Assembly: GCA_019054805.1 (NCBI GenBank)
Contig: JAHQIY010000012.1
Coordinates: forward strand, 806,001 to 870,000
Direction of reading: 5' to 3'
Origin: Brachionus manjavacas
Taxonomy: Eukaryota > Rotifera > Eurotatoria > Ploima > Brachionidae
Length of the DNA stretch: 64,000 nucleotides
This document shows, in pieces, positions 41,340 to 52,880 of this stretch. A model generated the notes under the pieces. It ran no database searches. It was not told the origin of the DNA and worked only from the letters and a program-made list of their open reading frames with translations. The number at the start of each line of letters is the position of its first letter. Positions within the stretch are counted from its first letter, which is position 1. A program made the translations under genes and the position numbers.

Positions 41340-44095
41340 GAAGACCATGGAAATAATGATAATAATGAAGAAGACAATGTCTTTCAGGATGATACTTATG
41401 GGCTCACATAGAAAACAATTAAATTCAGATACTTATTTAAAAAAACAAAAATCAATAAAGAATCCTAATTTTTCAAAACAATCTTCATCTTCCAACAGGT
41501 TAGTAATTACACACTGGAACTGCTTCCAATTACCCAGTAGAATCCCTCTCTAAGAAAAGTTTTTAGCTCAGAATTGCCCTGACATTGTTCTCTTAAATGA
41601 AATAAAAATAAATCAAAATGATTTAAATTTTTACTTAAATTTTAAAAATTATAATTCAATAGTTAAAGCTCGAATTTGTAATGGTCGAGGAGTATCCGTT
41701 TTAATAAACAAGCAAATTCATTTGATCACTTTAATGCGGAGCTTCTATGCATCAAGATAAGCTTAAAAAACACAGAAATTTTTGTATTTAGTCTTTACAA
41801 TCCACCTAACATAGTACTTCCCTTTGAACTTTTTCTAGATATTTCTAAAAGGTGTGGAAAATTTATTCTAGGGGGAGATCTAAATGCGAAAGCTAAAAGC
41901 TTAGGCTGTTTAGGTGAAAATGAAAGTGGTCAAATTCTAGAGAAAATACTTAGCAAACTAAACCTCCTGTAATTAATGATACGACGCCACCATTTAATAG
42001 ATTTAAATCTGAACATTTTGAAATTCTTGATTTTTTTCTGATACCATTCTGATTAGCAGATAAAATATTGGACTTCAAAGTCTTGGAGGATCATGATATG
42101 TTAAGTGACCATTTTCCAATCCAGGCAAACATATCAATTGAGCATTATATAACAGTTAAGTCACCAAGTTCTAATTTTGATTTCAAAAAAGCAAATTGGG
42201 GATTTTTCCAAGAATTACTTAGATCCTCAAGCCTTACAATTAATTCTCTTACAAATATTGTTAAACTAAATGAACTAATTTCATTGAAAATCATGAATGC
42301 GGATCAAAAAAGTATTCCTTTTCAATCTCAGAAATTTTTTAAATCGAGTCTACCGAAGAACATTGTATTACTAATTAAGGAACGTAGGAAAGTTCGAAGA
42401 CTTTTTCAGAAAACAAGATGTCCTTCTCTAAAAATGACATTTAATAAGCTAACATCTGAGTTACGTTCAAACTTAAAGGATTTTCGGAATCAAAACTGGC
42501 AAGAGTTTATATATAAAAATGGGAAAAAACCCATTATCGAGTAGACCATTTGGAGAAAAATAAATAAATTTAGATCAAAGAAATGTTCGAGGCAAACTCC
42601 CATGTTAATTAAAGATGGAAAATGGTTCAATACAGATAAAGATAAAGGAGAAATCTTCTGAAACATCTTAAAAACAACTTTTAGTCCTCATTTAGATTTA
42701 GACATATCTGAGAGTGATACTGAAATAGCAGATACAATCTCAGGTTTCCAGAAAAAAAATAATGTACCAAATAATCTGATTGAACCAATTACTGTTTCAG
42801 AAATTACATCCTCTTTAAAAAAGTTAAAAGAAGTGTCAGGTTCAGGTATAGATGGCATGCACAACTCAATGTTAAAAAATCTCCCTTATGAGTCTTTATA
42901 TTTTGACATTTCTAAAGCTTTTGATAGAGTTTGGCACGATGCACTAATTTGTAAGCTAATTAAAACTAATCTTCCTCCTTATCTTATTTACTGGATCAGA
43001 TCATTTCTCGATTCCATATCTTTAATAGTAAAAGTAAACGGACATTTGAGTGACCAATACTTAATTAAAGCAGGGGTTCCACAAGGACCAGTAATTAGTC
43101 CGCTTCTTTTCAGCATTTTCATTAATGACATACTTAAAAGAAATAAGACTAATAGCCAATACTCTTTTCTTTTTGCAGATGACTTAGCTGCCTTTTTGAT
43201 TTTTAAAAAGAAAGGAAATCTCGAGAGTTTAATTAATAAGTACTTAAAAGAAATTAAAAAATGGCTTTTCAAATGGAAAATGAAAATGTTTGTTGAAAAG
43301 TCATGCTACACGATCTTTGAAAAAAACTCTAGAAAAAAAACTAATCTTGACCTAAAATTATAAGAGAACAGTTTAAATGTAAAAGAAAAAGTTAAGTTCT
43401 TAGGAATTACATTAGAATCAAAACTTACATTTAGTTTAATGGTGGATGAGATAAAAGAGCGCTGTAATTCAAGACTAAATGTTATTAAATATCTATCGAA
43501 TAAAAAATGGGGCCTTAAACCCAAAACATTAGGGAATCTATACAAATCCTTAATAGGATCAATTCTCGATTATTCTTTTCCTTGTTTAAATTCACTCACA
43601 GAAGCAAACATTAAATAAATACAAGTGATTCAAAATTCAGCAGTTAGATCCATCTTGAAACTAAAATATGATATTCCCTCCAACATAATGCATCATGAGG
43701 CATATAATAAACTTAAACTACTAACATTCTCAAATCGGCTTTTTGAGTTGAGTGAGAGATATGTTGGGACAGGCCTGAGTCATTCTATTCCATTAATTTT
43801 CAGACTGGTGCAGGAATTCAAAGAAGGTTTCGAATATTGAATACCCAACTCCATTGTGTAATTGCTACCTCACTATTTCCTCCTTTTTTTCTGAAACCTG
43901 AACTATGTAAACATTTGCCATATGTAACAATACATCAATGTCTTCTCAACTTTCATTTTTTTAGCTTACTTACTATATTTTGATTTTTTGTTTTATCTCA
44001 TTTTATTGACTTTAATTTTATTTTTAATTTTGATTTTGATTTTTTAATTAATTCTGAAGGAGCCCTAGATCGGTCCAGAAAACAAATAAATAATG
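41340..44095 (+). mobile_element. Jockey-like LINE, copy A (degenerate, internally deleted)
   Basis: Remains of an endonuclease-RT protein. Endonuclease landmarks: VITHWNC (41505), LLNEIK, GGDLNAKAKSLGCLGEN (41874-41924) and SDHFPIQ (42104). Then the linker (FRNQNWQEFIYKNGKKP), VSGSGIDGMHNSMLKNLP, and a jump into YFDISKAFDRVWH (42899), so the RT region with NYRPIS is deleted. The palm continues GVPQGPVISPLLFS and FADD (43174-43185), then SNKKWGLKPKTLGNLYKSLI and NSAVRSILKLKYD. The 3' UTR ends TTCTGAAGGAGCCCTAGATC and an AAAT-type tail at 44095. Several stops and frameshifts. Same family as 48673-51600 and 61630-63000. Confidence 0.85.
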
Positions 44096-44310
44096 ATATA
44101 ACCTTACTATTTCCTCTTTTTCCATCAAGCTTCAACTGTGTTTACTTCTGTCACATGTAACAACCTATTTCAATATCTTTTTAACTTTCTTTACATTTTT
44201 TTTAAAACTGATTTACTTTAATTTTATTTTTTCTTATTTTATTAACTCTATTATTTTTATTTTTAATTTTGATTTTTTTTTAAATTTATTCTGAAGTAGT
44301 CTATTTATCT
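44096..44310 (+). mobile_element. Second 3'-UTR copy of the Jockey-like LINE
   Basis: Directly after copy A the 3' UTR repeats in diverged form (ACCTTACTATTTCCTC..., TCACATGTAACAA, TATTCTGAAGTAG). It is a severely 5'-truncated insertion beside, or tandem to, copy A. Confidence 0.7.
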
Positions 44311-45119
44311 CCACAACTAAAAACTTTTCCCAACTATCCGCGTTTTTTTAACTCTATTTCTAATTTTGATTAACAATTTCATGAAGAAAACAACTGCAAG
44401 TTCGAGGGATATTGAATAAGGATTAATGATTAGCTTAAAGACCTTGAAGAAGATCTGGTCCTAACATCTATTAAAGAAACATAGGATATGCATATGATGA
44501 CGCAATATTTGGCGAACAAAGCTAGATCAATTAGACTCGAAATTAATGGGGTCAAAACGAAAATCATCTACATGAATTCCAAATTGGATACTGCGTTCAC
44601 CATCTATTGTGCATCTACAATATAAATATTAATTTTTCTACTCTAATTGAACACATATATTTAAATACATATTTTAATCATATTGCAACCATGTGGGCTG
44701 AAAAGAAGGGTCTGCCATTCGGAACTGCCCTGGCAATACTCTTCCTAAATTATTTTTTTTTATTTTTATTATATCTATTGTGCTGAAATCGAGTGTGAAA
44801 GAAAAATTAATAAATTTGGCATAAAATAATTATTTCAATTGTAAAATCTCGATCAAAAATTATTTTTGTAAATTTTCTTTTCTTAAGAAGGAATGAAGTT
44901 AAAAATGGTTTTAAAATTTTAATTTAAATAATTAAAAATAAAGCAAATTTTTAAATAAAATAAATCTATAGATTAATTTTTAAATTTTTAATTAAAAAAA
45001 CAAATATATTTCAAAAAATTATTATTACAATGGGGAAATTAAGAAAAACGTAAACTTGTTGTAATCAAAAGTTAAATAATATCTCAAAATTAAGTAAAAA
45101 AAAATTTCGAATTAAAAAC
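44311..45119. other. AT-rich spacer, no gene seen
   Basis: A less AT-rich part at 44390-44620 has no recognisable coding sequence. The rest is low complexity and includes the 3' flank of peptide gene 9. Confidence 0.4.
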
Positions 45120-45122
45120 TAA

Positions 45123-45407
45123 TTATTTTTTCTTGTAATAACCACCGTAACCATAATCATAGACTGGATATCCGCCATAACCATATCCATGTCCGTAGCC
45201 ATAGCCATAACTAGGTGCATAGCCGTATCCAGCACCATAAGTTCCAATACCGTAATCATAAGCTCCAAATCCAATACCACCAAAATGACCACCTTTTAGA
45301 TTGGCATCACCACTTGACTGAAGTTTAGACGAAGATGGAGCTGAATTCACAACTGAGAAAATGGTGGCTAAGCAAACTATGGTCAAGAGGAATTGTTTTG
45401 AATACAT
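45123..45407 (-). CDS. Secreted Gly/Tyr-rich peptide, copy 9
   Basis: Intact 94-residue gene on the minus strand. Variant set LTIV, NSAP, KGGH, GHG: the start matches copies 2 and 6, KGGH matches 2 and 3, and the end matches 4, 6, 7, 8 and 10. Its promoter is of the CCAGGTTACCC class and about 100 bp of DNA beyond it resemble the upstream DNA of copy 8. No D block follows. Confidence 0.92.
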   Translation of the reverse strand: MYSKQFLLTIVCLATIFSVVNSAPSSSKLQSSGDANLKGGHFGGIGFGAYDYGIGTYGAGYGYAPSYGYGYGHGYGYGGYPVYDYGYGGYYKKK

Positions 45408-45471
45408 TTTTTAGTGTTAATTAATAAATTGAAATCAATGAATTATGAGTATTTCAAGAATAAATTTTGAA

Positions 45472-45517
45472 TTTATAAAGTACAAATCTTTATATTTAGA
45501 TAAATAGGGTAACCTGG
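45472..45517 (-). promoter_or_regulatory. Peptide-gene promoter, copy 9
   Basis: CCAGGTTACCC (complement at 45507-45517), TTATCTAAATATAAAG, and TTTATAAA (45472-45479), 65 bp before the ATG. Confidence 0.65.
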
Positions 45518-45985
45518 TTTAAATAATAATTCTAAAATAATCTTTTTTATCTATTTTAAGATTTTTAATTTACATTATTCAATTAAGATGATCTTATTAA
45601 AATAATCTTTTCTATTTATTTTTAAGAATTTTATTGTTGAAAAAATTACATTTTCAAATAATCAAGTTTGGAAAGTCTTTGATTAAAAATCTTAAAAATT
45701 CCATTTGTTCATATCCTAATGTATTTGAAATTTTTCAAAAGCAATATTATAAACATCTAGAAATCAATTCTTCAATAATCAATGAATCTTTTGAAAACAT
45801 AAATCTCAAATAGAAAAAGAGCAGGAAATTTTTTATGATCAAGTTTCTTTTTTAAAGCCAAAATTCGAAAATATAAAATTGTTCAGAAAACTTGTAATAC
45901 AGACCACAAAGCACTTGATCATCATCTTCTCAGCTAATGCGAAATGATAAGTAAGAATTAATATACTTGCTTGCTTAGAGTAGAA
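45518..45985. other. AT-rich spacer, no gene seen
   Basis: Part resembles the DNA upstream of gene 8 (TAAGATTTTTAATTTACATT, approximate). No gene. Confidence 0.4.
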
Positions 45986-46027
45986 ATAATAAATAATAAT
46001 AATTGACCCTATTCTTTCCTAGTGGAT
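45986..46027 (-). mobile_element. SINE tail fragment
   Basis: The minus strand reads CCATTATCCACTAGGAAAGA then ATAGGGTCAATTATTATTA, matching the 3' end of the SINE at 40366-40673 including the ATT tail. Confidence 0.65.
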
Positions 46028-46795
46028 AATGGAGTAGAGAAATTAGGAAAATTTTTTTTAGAACCAACAGCTATTGTTTCCGATGCAGCTTTTGCTATCA
46101 TTAATGGCCTTTCTAAAGCATTCCCAAATATTATAGAATATCAAGAGATTATGTGCTGGTTTCATATGAAAAAAAAAGTTGAAGACAGATTTTATAGAGT
46201 AATGATAAGGATTTAGCTAAAGAACTAATATAAGACATAGAATATATTCAGATATCGCCAACTCGTCAAATGTTTGAGTAAGGACCGCAATTACTTTTAA
46301 GAAAATGGAAAAAAAAACATTGAGACTAATTCGTCCATCAAAGATTTTTTCGATCATTTTTTTAAGGAATGGATTAATTTGCATTCAGGATGTTTGAAGG
46401 TGCACATTTATTTATTCCAAGTACAAATAATGCATTAGAAGCTACTAATAGAGTTATTAAGGATCGAAAAACATTTCGAAAAAGGTTACCCTTAAGCCAG
46501 TTCCTACAGTTAGCAATTGATATTGTATATGGATGGTCGTTTGATCGTGATCCATCTAATATTAATAATAAAAAGTTATTTTAATTTTTTTCCTGCTTTC
46601 TTAAAACCAACTATTTCCCTTTATTTGTGCACGAATTCTTACCAATGGGCTAAAGAATCGAAAGAAATTAAGATAATAGATAATATGTTTTATATTACTT
46701 CGGTTGATTTTAGTAAGATTACTAATTCTGAGTTTGAGCGTTATCGATCTGAAAAATTCACGACAAGTTTTGAATCAAATTTCGAAAAATGATTT
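46028..46795 (+). pseudogene. MULE-type transposase relic
   Basis: Three blocks in changing frames: AIVSDAAFAIINGLSKAFPN followed by IMCWFHMKKKVEDRF (46070-46185), then LFIPSTNNALEATNRVIKDR and RLPLSQFLQLAIDIVYGWSF (46406-46543), then YQWAKESKEIKIIDNMFYI and TNSEFERYRSEKF (46640-46760). SDA with the downstream C-x-x-H and the STNNALE block are the conserved core of Mutator-like transposases (MULE domain). The N-terminal catalytic part and the SWIM tail are missing. Stops and frameshifts make it inactive. The SINE tail abuts its 5' edge. Confidence 0.8.
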
Positions 46796-46799
46796 TAAA

Positions 46800-47096
46800 A
46801 ACTTAATATAGCTCAAACAAATTTCTTATTTTTAATCTAAATTAAAAAAATATTTATTAAAGACTTATTTTAATTTTCGAATTCATTTTATTAGATTTAA
46901 TTAAAAATTGAATGGATTAATTTCAAAAAAAAGTTTTTGTTTTTAAGTATTATTTTGTTCATGCCAATTTTAGAGTATTATCAAATTGATAAAAAAATTT
47001 TTTCACTGATCTCTTTCAAATCAATAAATTAATTTAGATAGACGTGATAAATTTTTTATGATTATTTTGTTACTTTTGTTTGATATCTTCTTTTAC
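46800..47096. other. AT-rich spacer, no gene seen
   Basis: No feature recognised. Confidence 0.45.
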
Positions 47097-47300
47097 CATG
47101 TTATGTTGCACCACAGATTATGATACGATTTTTGACCATGCATTAAAATAATTTCGCCAATGATAAAACATTTTTGATTCAGAAAACAAGGTTTAATAGT
47201 ATAATCACGATTTTCGCTAAGATTTTAATTTAATGTGTCATCAAATTTGAGTTTAGGACAACGAAACTAAATAAAAAAAATAAATTTGGTGTTCTTAATC
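47097..47300. mobile_element. Decayed arm of the foldback element
   Basis: TTATGTTGCACCACAGATTA, GACCATGCATTAAA.TAATTTCGCC and AAAACATTTTTGATT align with the reverse complement of the right half of 24001-24400. The second arm is missing. Confidence 0.6.
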
Positions 47301-47819
47301 TTGAATTAAAAGTTTAAATTAAAAAAAAATAATTTTATTACTAAATAAAAAATTATTTAATTACTAAATTTTTCCTTCATCAGGTCGAAAAATTTCTGTG
47401 TTAAAGAATGAAGCAGACTCAAGGATTTCAATAAAAAAATATAAATTTGACAATATTGATTCTTTTTTTCTCATTTATTGAGCAATTTTATTTAAGTTAT
47501 GATTTTAAAAATATTGATAATTGATCTTTAATTAAAAAAATCTTTATAGAATTAATCATTAATTATTCATCTCGATTGTTTTATTTATAATTCATGATTT
47601 AGATTTCGGTTTTTCTTGGAAAATGAGTTATGGAATTAAATTTTTTTTAAAGAAGTGGGAATACGCATTTTTAAATTTAGTCACGCATTTGATAACTCGC
47701 CCGTAAAAGCTGGCAGGTTTTGAAGTGAAATATTTTTCATTTCCGATTAGTATATAAAAATTGTTTTTACTTATGAAGTGATCCATGGATTGGAAAAAAT
47801 CGTAATCTGATAGTAAATA
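47301..47819. other. AT-rich spacer, no gene seen
   Basis: No supported gene. A 6-bp GC-richer island at 47695-47720 (ACTCGCCCGTAAAAGC) is unexplained. Confidence 0.4.
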
Positions 47820-48340
47820 AATTCCTTATTGTGTGACGAGTCCTTTTGCAACCTTGGTCTAAAAATGTCATGTAAAAGAATCACTTTTCGGTATCCTTAA
47901 TGTCTGTATAAGAGTTTTGTTTCCAAAGCGTGGCTCAATTGAAACAGTTGTAAATAGAAAAACAGATTTTTCATGTTTGACTTGTGTTTTGATATGGTTA
48001 TCTAATTAGACCCACTTTTAATCTTCAGTTACCATTTCCAATAAAAAAACTCTTTTTTTTGTTGTCATGCTCAATCAATTGATTTCTGGGATTTTGTGCG
48101 GAACCCTTATACCGGCATTTTGAATTTTCTTACGTGCTTTTAGTTTGTTTCAAGCGATGCTAATTGTTACAAACATCTCTTTAGCAAGTTTTATTGTCTA
48201 ACGCCTCGAGTATTCCTCATGCTATTCCAAATCATCAGCTTTGACGGTTCTAACAACGCGTTCTTGTTCATTGAAGCTAAAATCTTCAGCTTTGAATCGA
48301 GCAAACCAATTTTGACAAGTGCTAACAATCAGAGCGTTAT
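47820..48340 (-). pseudogene. mariner transposase relic
   Basis: The minus strand gives CQNWFARFKAEDFSFNEQER (the QNWF.RF..GDFS block of mariner HTH regions), then TIKLAKEMFVTISIA, NAGIRVPHKIPEIN, and FLLEMVTED.KWV.LDN, corresponding to the mariner IVTGDEKW block with the first catalytic Asp region. Then KTQVKHEKSVF and a decayed end. The order matches mariner throughout. Multiple stops; the second and third catalytic Asp and both ends are lost. Confidence 0.8.
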
Positions 48341-48672
48341 ATCTAACAAATAAAATTTATTTAACACAAGTGAAATTCGATTTTGGCTTAGCAATCTTGT
48401 TCTTAATTTATAGCGTCATCACGTGATTTAAATGCTAAATTTCAAATGGAAAGTTCGCTAGCGAACCCAAGCGAAATTCAATGTTGGAATTTTAAGAATT
48501 CAGTCAAACTGAATCTTAAAAAGTTGAAGAAACCTGTTAATCACAAAAAAATTCGGAATTTATGAGAGACTCGGAATTTAAAGAATTTACAGTAATCTAA
48601 AATTTCTCTTCGAACAAAATAATAAAGTATGGATAATAAAGTTCGAACACGCCTTTACCGCATCGAAAGTCT

Positions 48673-49524
48673 TTGAACGTTCAATCGAAAATAATGGTGA
48701 ATTGTTTAAGATTGAAGATTTCCGGTGACTCGATATTTAGGTTTCACTATCTCCCAGAAGATTTCAACAAGGAATTACTTCGAGACTTTTTCGAAGCTTT
48801 TAAAATCAATGGTCTCAAAGTTGAACATATTTCAGAAGAAACATACAAAGAAAGTCAAGTTCAAAACGGTATTAAACGAGTAAAATATTCCTTCCCGAAA
48901 GAATCAAAAAAAACAATTAGTTAAAAATTTGACTGGTCCATCAGCTCTATACGGTTTAAGTGCGTAATTTCAATTGCTGGACAGAAACAAAATTGCTTTT
49001 TTTGTAATGGTGAAGGGCACAACATTGCTAGATGTCCTGTCAAGAACCAAGCTTGCAAAAACTGTAATCAAAAAGGATATTTGACCCAGAAGTGCTCTTT
49101 AGCTGAGAGGCTTAAATCGATTGAACGAGCAAAAATCGTCTATATCGAACTAGTGATTCAAGAAGAAGAAGAAGAAATTACTCAAATAGAAACAAACATG
49201 TTGGACATGATAACCAAAACTCCACAGTTCCCAAATAGCGAGTCTACAAATGATGAATCTCTTTTGTCGTCACAGTCCTGACAAAAAAGTATGTATACTC
49301 CAGTTCTATCAGTTAATCTAAATAATGATTTTGAACAAATAAACTGCTCAAATTTCGGAAAATTTAAGGATCAATCTATAAAAACAACAAAATACCTTGT
49401 TACCAATGTTCAAACAAGTAAGCAAATCAAGCGCGTTTCAGAATCCGACAATTCACAAACAGATGAATCGGAAAAACTAAAAGATCAAACTAATGTAAGG
49501 AAAACAATGAACTTAATGGCGTAA
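48673..49524 (+). pseudogene. LINE ORF1 (zinc-knuckle, gag-like) of the Jockey-like family
   Basis: One frame of about 280 codons broken by two stops (TAA 48922, TGA 49279). The first part (MVNCLRLKISGDSIFRFHYL, DFFEAFKINGLKVEHI) looks like an RRM-like fold. The middle has two CCHC knuckles: CFFCNGEGHNIARC intact, CKNCNQKGYLTQKC with Tyr in place of His. The tail is acidic and Ser-rich. This is the RNA-binding ORF1 layout of Jockey-group LINEs. It lies directly before the endonuclease-RT part, so 48673-51600 is one element. Confidence 0.8.
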
Positions 49525-49589
49525 TGCAAGACAAAAATATTGGACAGAATTCAGATAAAATTAACAGCGATTTTATACAAAAACATTCA

Positions 49590-51600
49590 AACTCGAGCAC
49601 ACAATGATGAAAAATCTATCAAGTCAACTTTCCTCTAAGAACAGGGTAGTAATTACAAACTGGAACTGTCTTCACTAAGCTAGTAGGGTTCATCTCTTAG
49701 AAAAATTTTAGCTCAAAAATGTCCCAACATTGTTTTAATCAATGAATTAAAGGTAGATTTAAGTGTGGCAGTTTTTATCTTGATTTTCACAATTAGCTCC
49801 TTTGTATAAAACTAAATTTAGAAAAGAAAAATGAAATACTTGTATTTAGTCTATATAATCCACCTAATGTACTTCTTAACTCTGGGCTTTTTAAAACATT
49901 CAAAAAAAAATGTAAAAACTACATCTTAGGTGGCGATCTAAACGCTAGAACAAAGCATATAGGCTGCATAGGGGGAAATGAAAACGGTATAATGTTGGAA
50001 AGAAAAATCCATGAGTAAGACTATTCAGTAATCAATGATAAGCGTCCTACTTTCAATATTTTTAAAAAGAACTACTTTGAAATTCTTGATCTTTTTTTAG
50101 TTTAATCTTCATTAATTGACAAAATTACCGACCTCAATGTCTTAAATAGTCAAGACATGACTAGTGACCATTTCCTAATCGAAGCATCAATTTCTATGGG
50201 CTATCAACTAGAAAAAAAATCAACAGCTAAAAAATTTAACTATGAGAAAGCGAACTGGCAATTATTTAGCGAGATTTTAAATTCTCAAATAGTTATTATC
50301 CTTGAAAGTTCTATCACTATAGATCAACTAAATGATAAAATTACAGAAAAATCATTTCTGCTTCTCCTAAAAGCAGTCCTTATCTTACTCAGAAAATTTA
50401 CAAAACCAGTCTTGCCCCGAACATTGCTATTCTGATAAAAAAACGCAAGAAACTTTCTTCAAAAAACTCGCTGTCAAAATTTCAAGCAAAAATATAATCA
50501 ACTTCCATTTGAGTTAAAGGCCTCTTTAAAAAAATTCTGGAATCAAAATTGGTTTGATTTTATCAAAAAGATTGGAAAAAACCCACTTACAAGTAGACCT
50601 TTTTGGAAAAAATTAATAAATTTAGAACAAAAAAAGGATCAAATTTAATCCCAAATTTGTTTTCAAATGACAAGGAATTCAAAACTAATGAAGAAAAGGG
50701 AAAATGCTTTAAAATACTCTTATCTTCAATATTTAGTCCTTATTCTGATTTAATTGATACTAAGAAAGATTTCGAAATATTTATTTCTAACTATGAATTT
50801 TTTAGAAATTATGATCAGAGTAATTTTAATGATCCAATTTGCTTTAATGAATTAATTATGGCTTTAAAAGATTGAAAATGAAGCGGCATCAGGACCTAAC
50901 CAAATACATAATGTTTAATGTTAAAAAACTTACCTAGAAATTCATTATTAGAAATCATAGAACTTTTTAATTTATCTCTTAGAGAAGGTAAGGTCCCGAA
51001 AGCGTGGAAAACTTCGAACATTACAATGATTCAAAAAAAGGCCTCTAATTTACACGACCTTTTAAATTATAGACCAATTAGTATTACGAGTTTCTTAGGA
51101 AAGTTACTGGAACGCATAGTATTTTCAAGATTATACAATTTTTTGGAACATAATTCACTCCTTTTTCAGGAGCAATCTGGATTTAGAAAACTTTTTTTTC
51201 TTTTTAATTCAAAAAATTGTGGAATCATTTAATAGAAAAAAAATAGTTTGTGGCCTTTTTTTTGATATTTCTAAAGCCTTCGATAGGGTTTGGCATTAAG
51301 GTTTACTTTTTAAATTGATTTTTAAAATAATGAACCAAAAAGAAATCAAGTTTCTTGGTATAAAATTTGATTCTAAATTAAATTTTAATATATTAGTAGA
51401 CGAAATTAAAGAACGCAACTAAATATTATTAAGATATTGTCAAATAAAAAATTGGGTCTGACTCAAAACACACTTATATAAAGTGTTTTGAGTCAGACAG
51501 AAATTTATATAAATCTTTAGTCGGATCAATTTTAGACTATTCTTTTCCTTGCTTGAATTCATTTTCAGAAAATAATATCAAAAAACTACTGGAGGAAGTC
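49590..51600 (+). mobile_element. Jockey-like LINE, copy B: endonuclease-RT part
   Basis: Endonuclease blocks VVITNWNC (49650), GGDLNARTKHIGCIGGNENG (49932-49992) and SDHFLIEA (50163), linker FNYEKANWQLFSEIL, then RT blocks LREGKVPKAWKTSNITMI, NYRPISITSFLGKLLERIVF and LLFQEQSGFRK (51160-51190), followed by DISKAFDRVWH. At about 51318 it jumps to NQKEIKFLGIKFDSKLNFNI, deleting the GVPQG and FADD palm. The sequence ends near 51595 at NNIKKL without the 3' UTR. Many stops. Its surviving RT region is the part deleted in copy A. Confidence 0.8.
51456..51498 (+). repeat. 16-bp perfect palindrome arms inside LINE copy B
   Basis: GTCTGACTCAAAACAC (51456-51471) and its exact complement (51483-51498) flank an 11-bp spacer. 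The intact homologue in copy C has only the left arm, so the right arm is a new inverted copy. Confidence 0.85.
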
Positions 51601-52880
51601 ATAACTTTGACTTAGACTCAAATTTTAAGTTTTTTGACTGTGATAAACAAGTCTGGTTATGGCGACATGTGGCGATCACCACACCATCTTTTGAGGTTTT
51701 ATGGCGCCGCCATGGGAGAAAATTGTTGAAAATTCAAACTAAAAAAAAATTGTTCTAATCTCCCCTTTTTTCAGACAAAATTAACAAACAAAAACCTTCA
51801 TTTGATATTTTGAAAATGTAAATGTACATGTACATGTGTACTTAATAAAATTATTTATGCAATATTTGATTAAAACTTATGTTATGTTTTATGTTCTAGC
51901 TGCCGAATTTTTTTGATCAATAATGAAATACGTTTTTTTTAAATGCCCCTTTTTCTTGTCTTAAAAATGATCTGTTTTATTAATATTTTCGACGGATAAA
52001 AAATTTATTTCATTTCATGAAATTGACGTCTTCAAAATTGTTGCTATTTTTGTTAGGCAAAAGAATAGATGACTTAATTTTTTTTAAATGTTCAATTTGA
52101 TTTTGTTTAATTAGTTAAATTTTTCCAATGAATTATCTGGATGTTGATCTGAGTCAAATTGATGGCGGCACCAAATCGATCATTTAAGATTTAAAATAAA
52201 TTTATTTAATAATTTTTTGAAAGAAAAAAATGAATAAATAGTGAATTAAATAAATAAAAAAATTGATTCTAAAAATTCATAAATTTAAATTTTGTTCGCT
52301 AAAACTTGTGTAATAAAATAATGAAGCATCTCTATTGTGTTCATCTTAGTTAAAATAATCAATGTGTCTAAATTACTTTTAACATTTTAACCTTGTCAAA
52401 ACAAATAATAACAAATTATTATCTTGCTGCTTCTTCCTCTGTATATTCTTCAATTTTAAAAGATGCATTTCAACATGTCTTTGGAATTTTTTAATTTTTT
52501 CTTAATTTTAAAATTACATGTTTATTTTAAAAAATTTAAAAAAAAGACGAATATTCGAATTAAAGTAAGTCTACTGAAGTATGGCAATTTTTTATTTAAT
52601 TAAGCAATAAAGTACTAGTAAATTTAGTCGATTAAAAAACTTCAAGCCTTTCTAGATATTTTTTATTTATTGTAATGTTCTAGTAGCTTCTTAACTAAAA
52701 GATCCTACTGTGTAGAAAAAAAATGATTTCCAAAGTAATCAGAATCACGATTCTCTAAATATTTATCTGCAGAATTTTTTGTCACTTATCTTATCATTCA
52801 CGAAATTGTCGCTTGTTTTGTTTGACTTGAAAATTTTTTATAACTAAATGCTTTAGTCATAAGATTTTCTCTAGTTAAAA
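51601..52880. other. AT-rich spacer upstream of the RING-SH3-SH2 gene
   Basis: No supported coding sequence. Presumably contains the promoter of the next gene; no clear TATA box was assigned. A TACATGTACATG-type run lies at 51821-51838. Confidence 0.45.
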
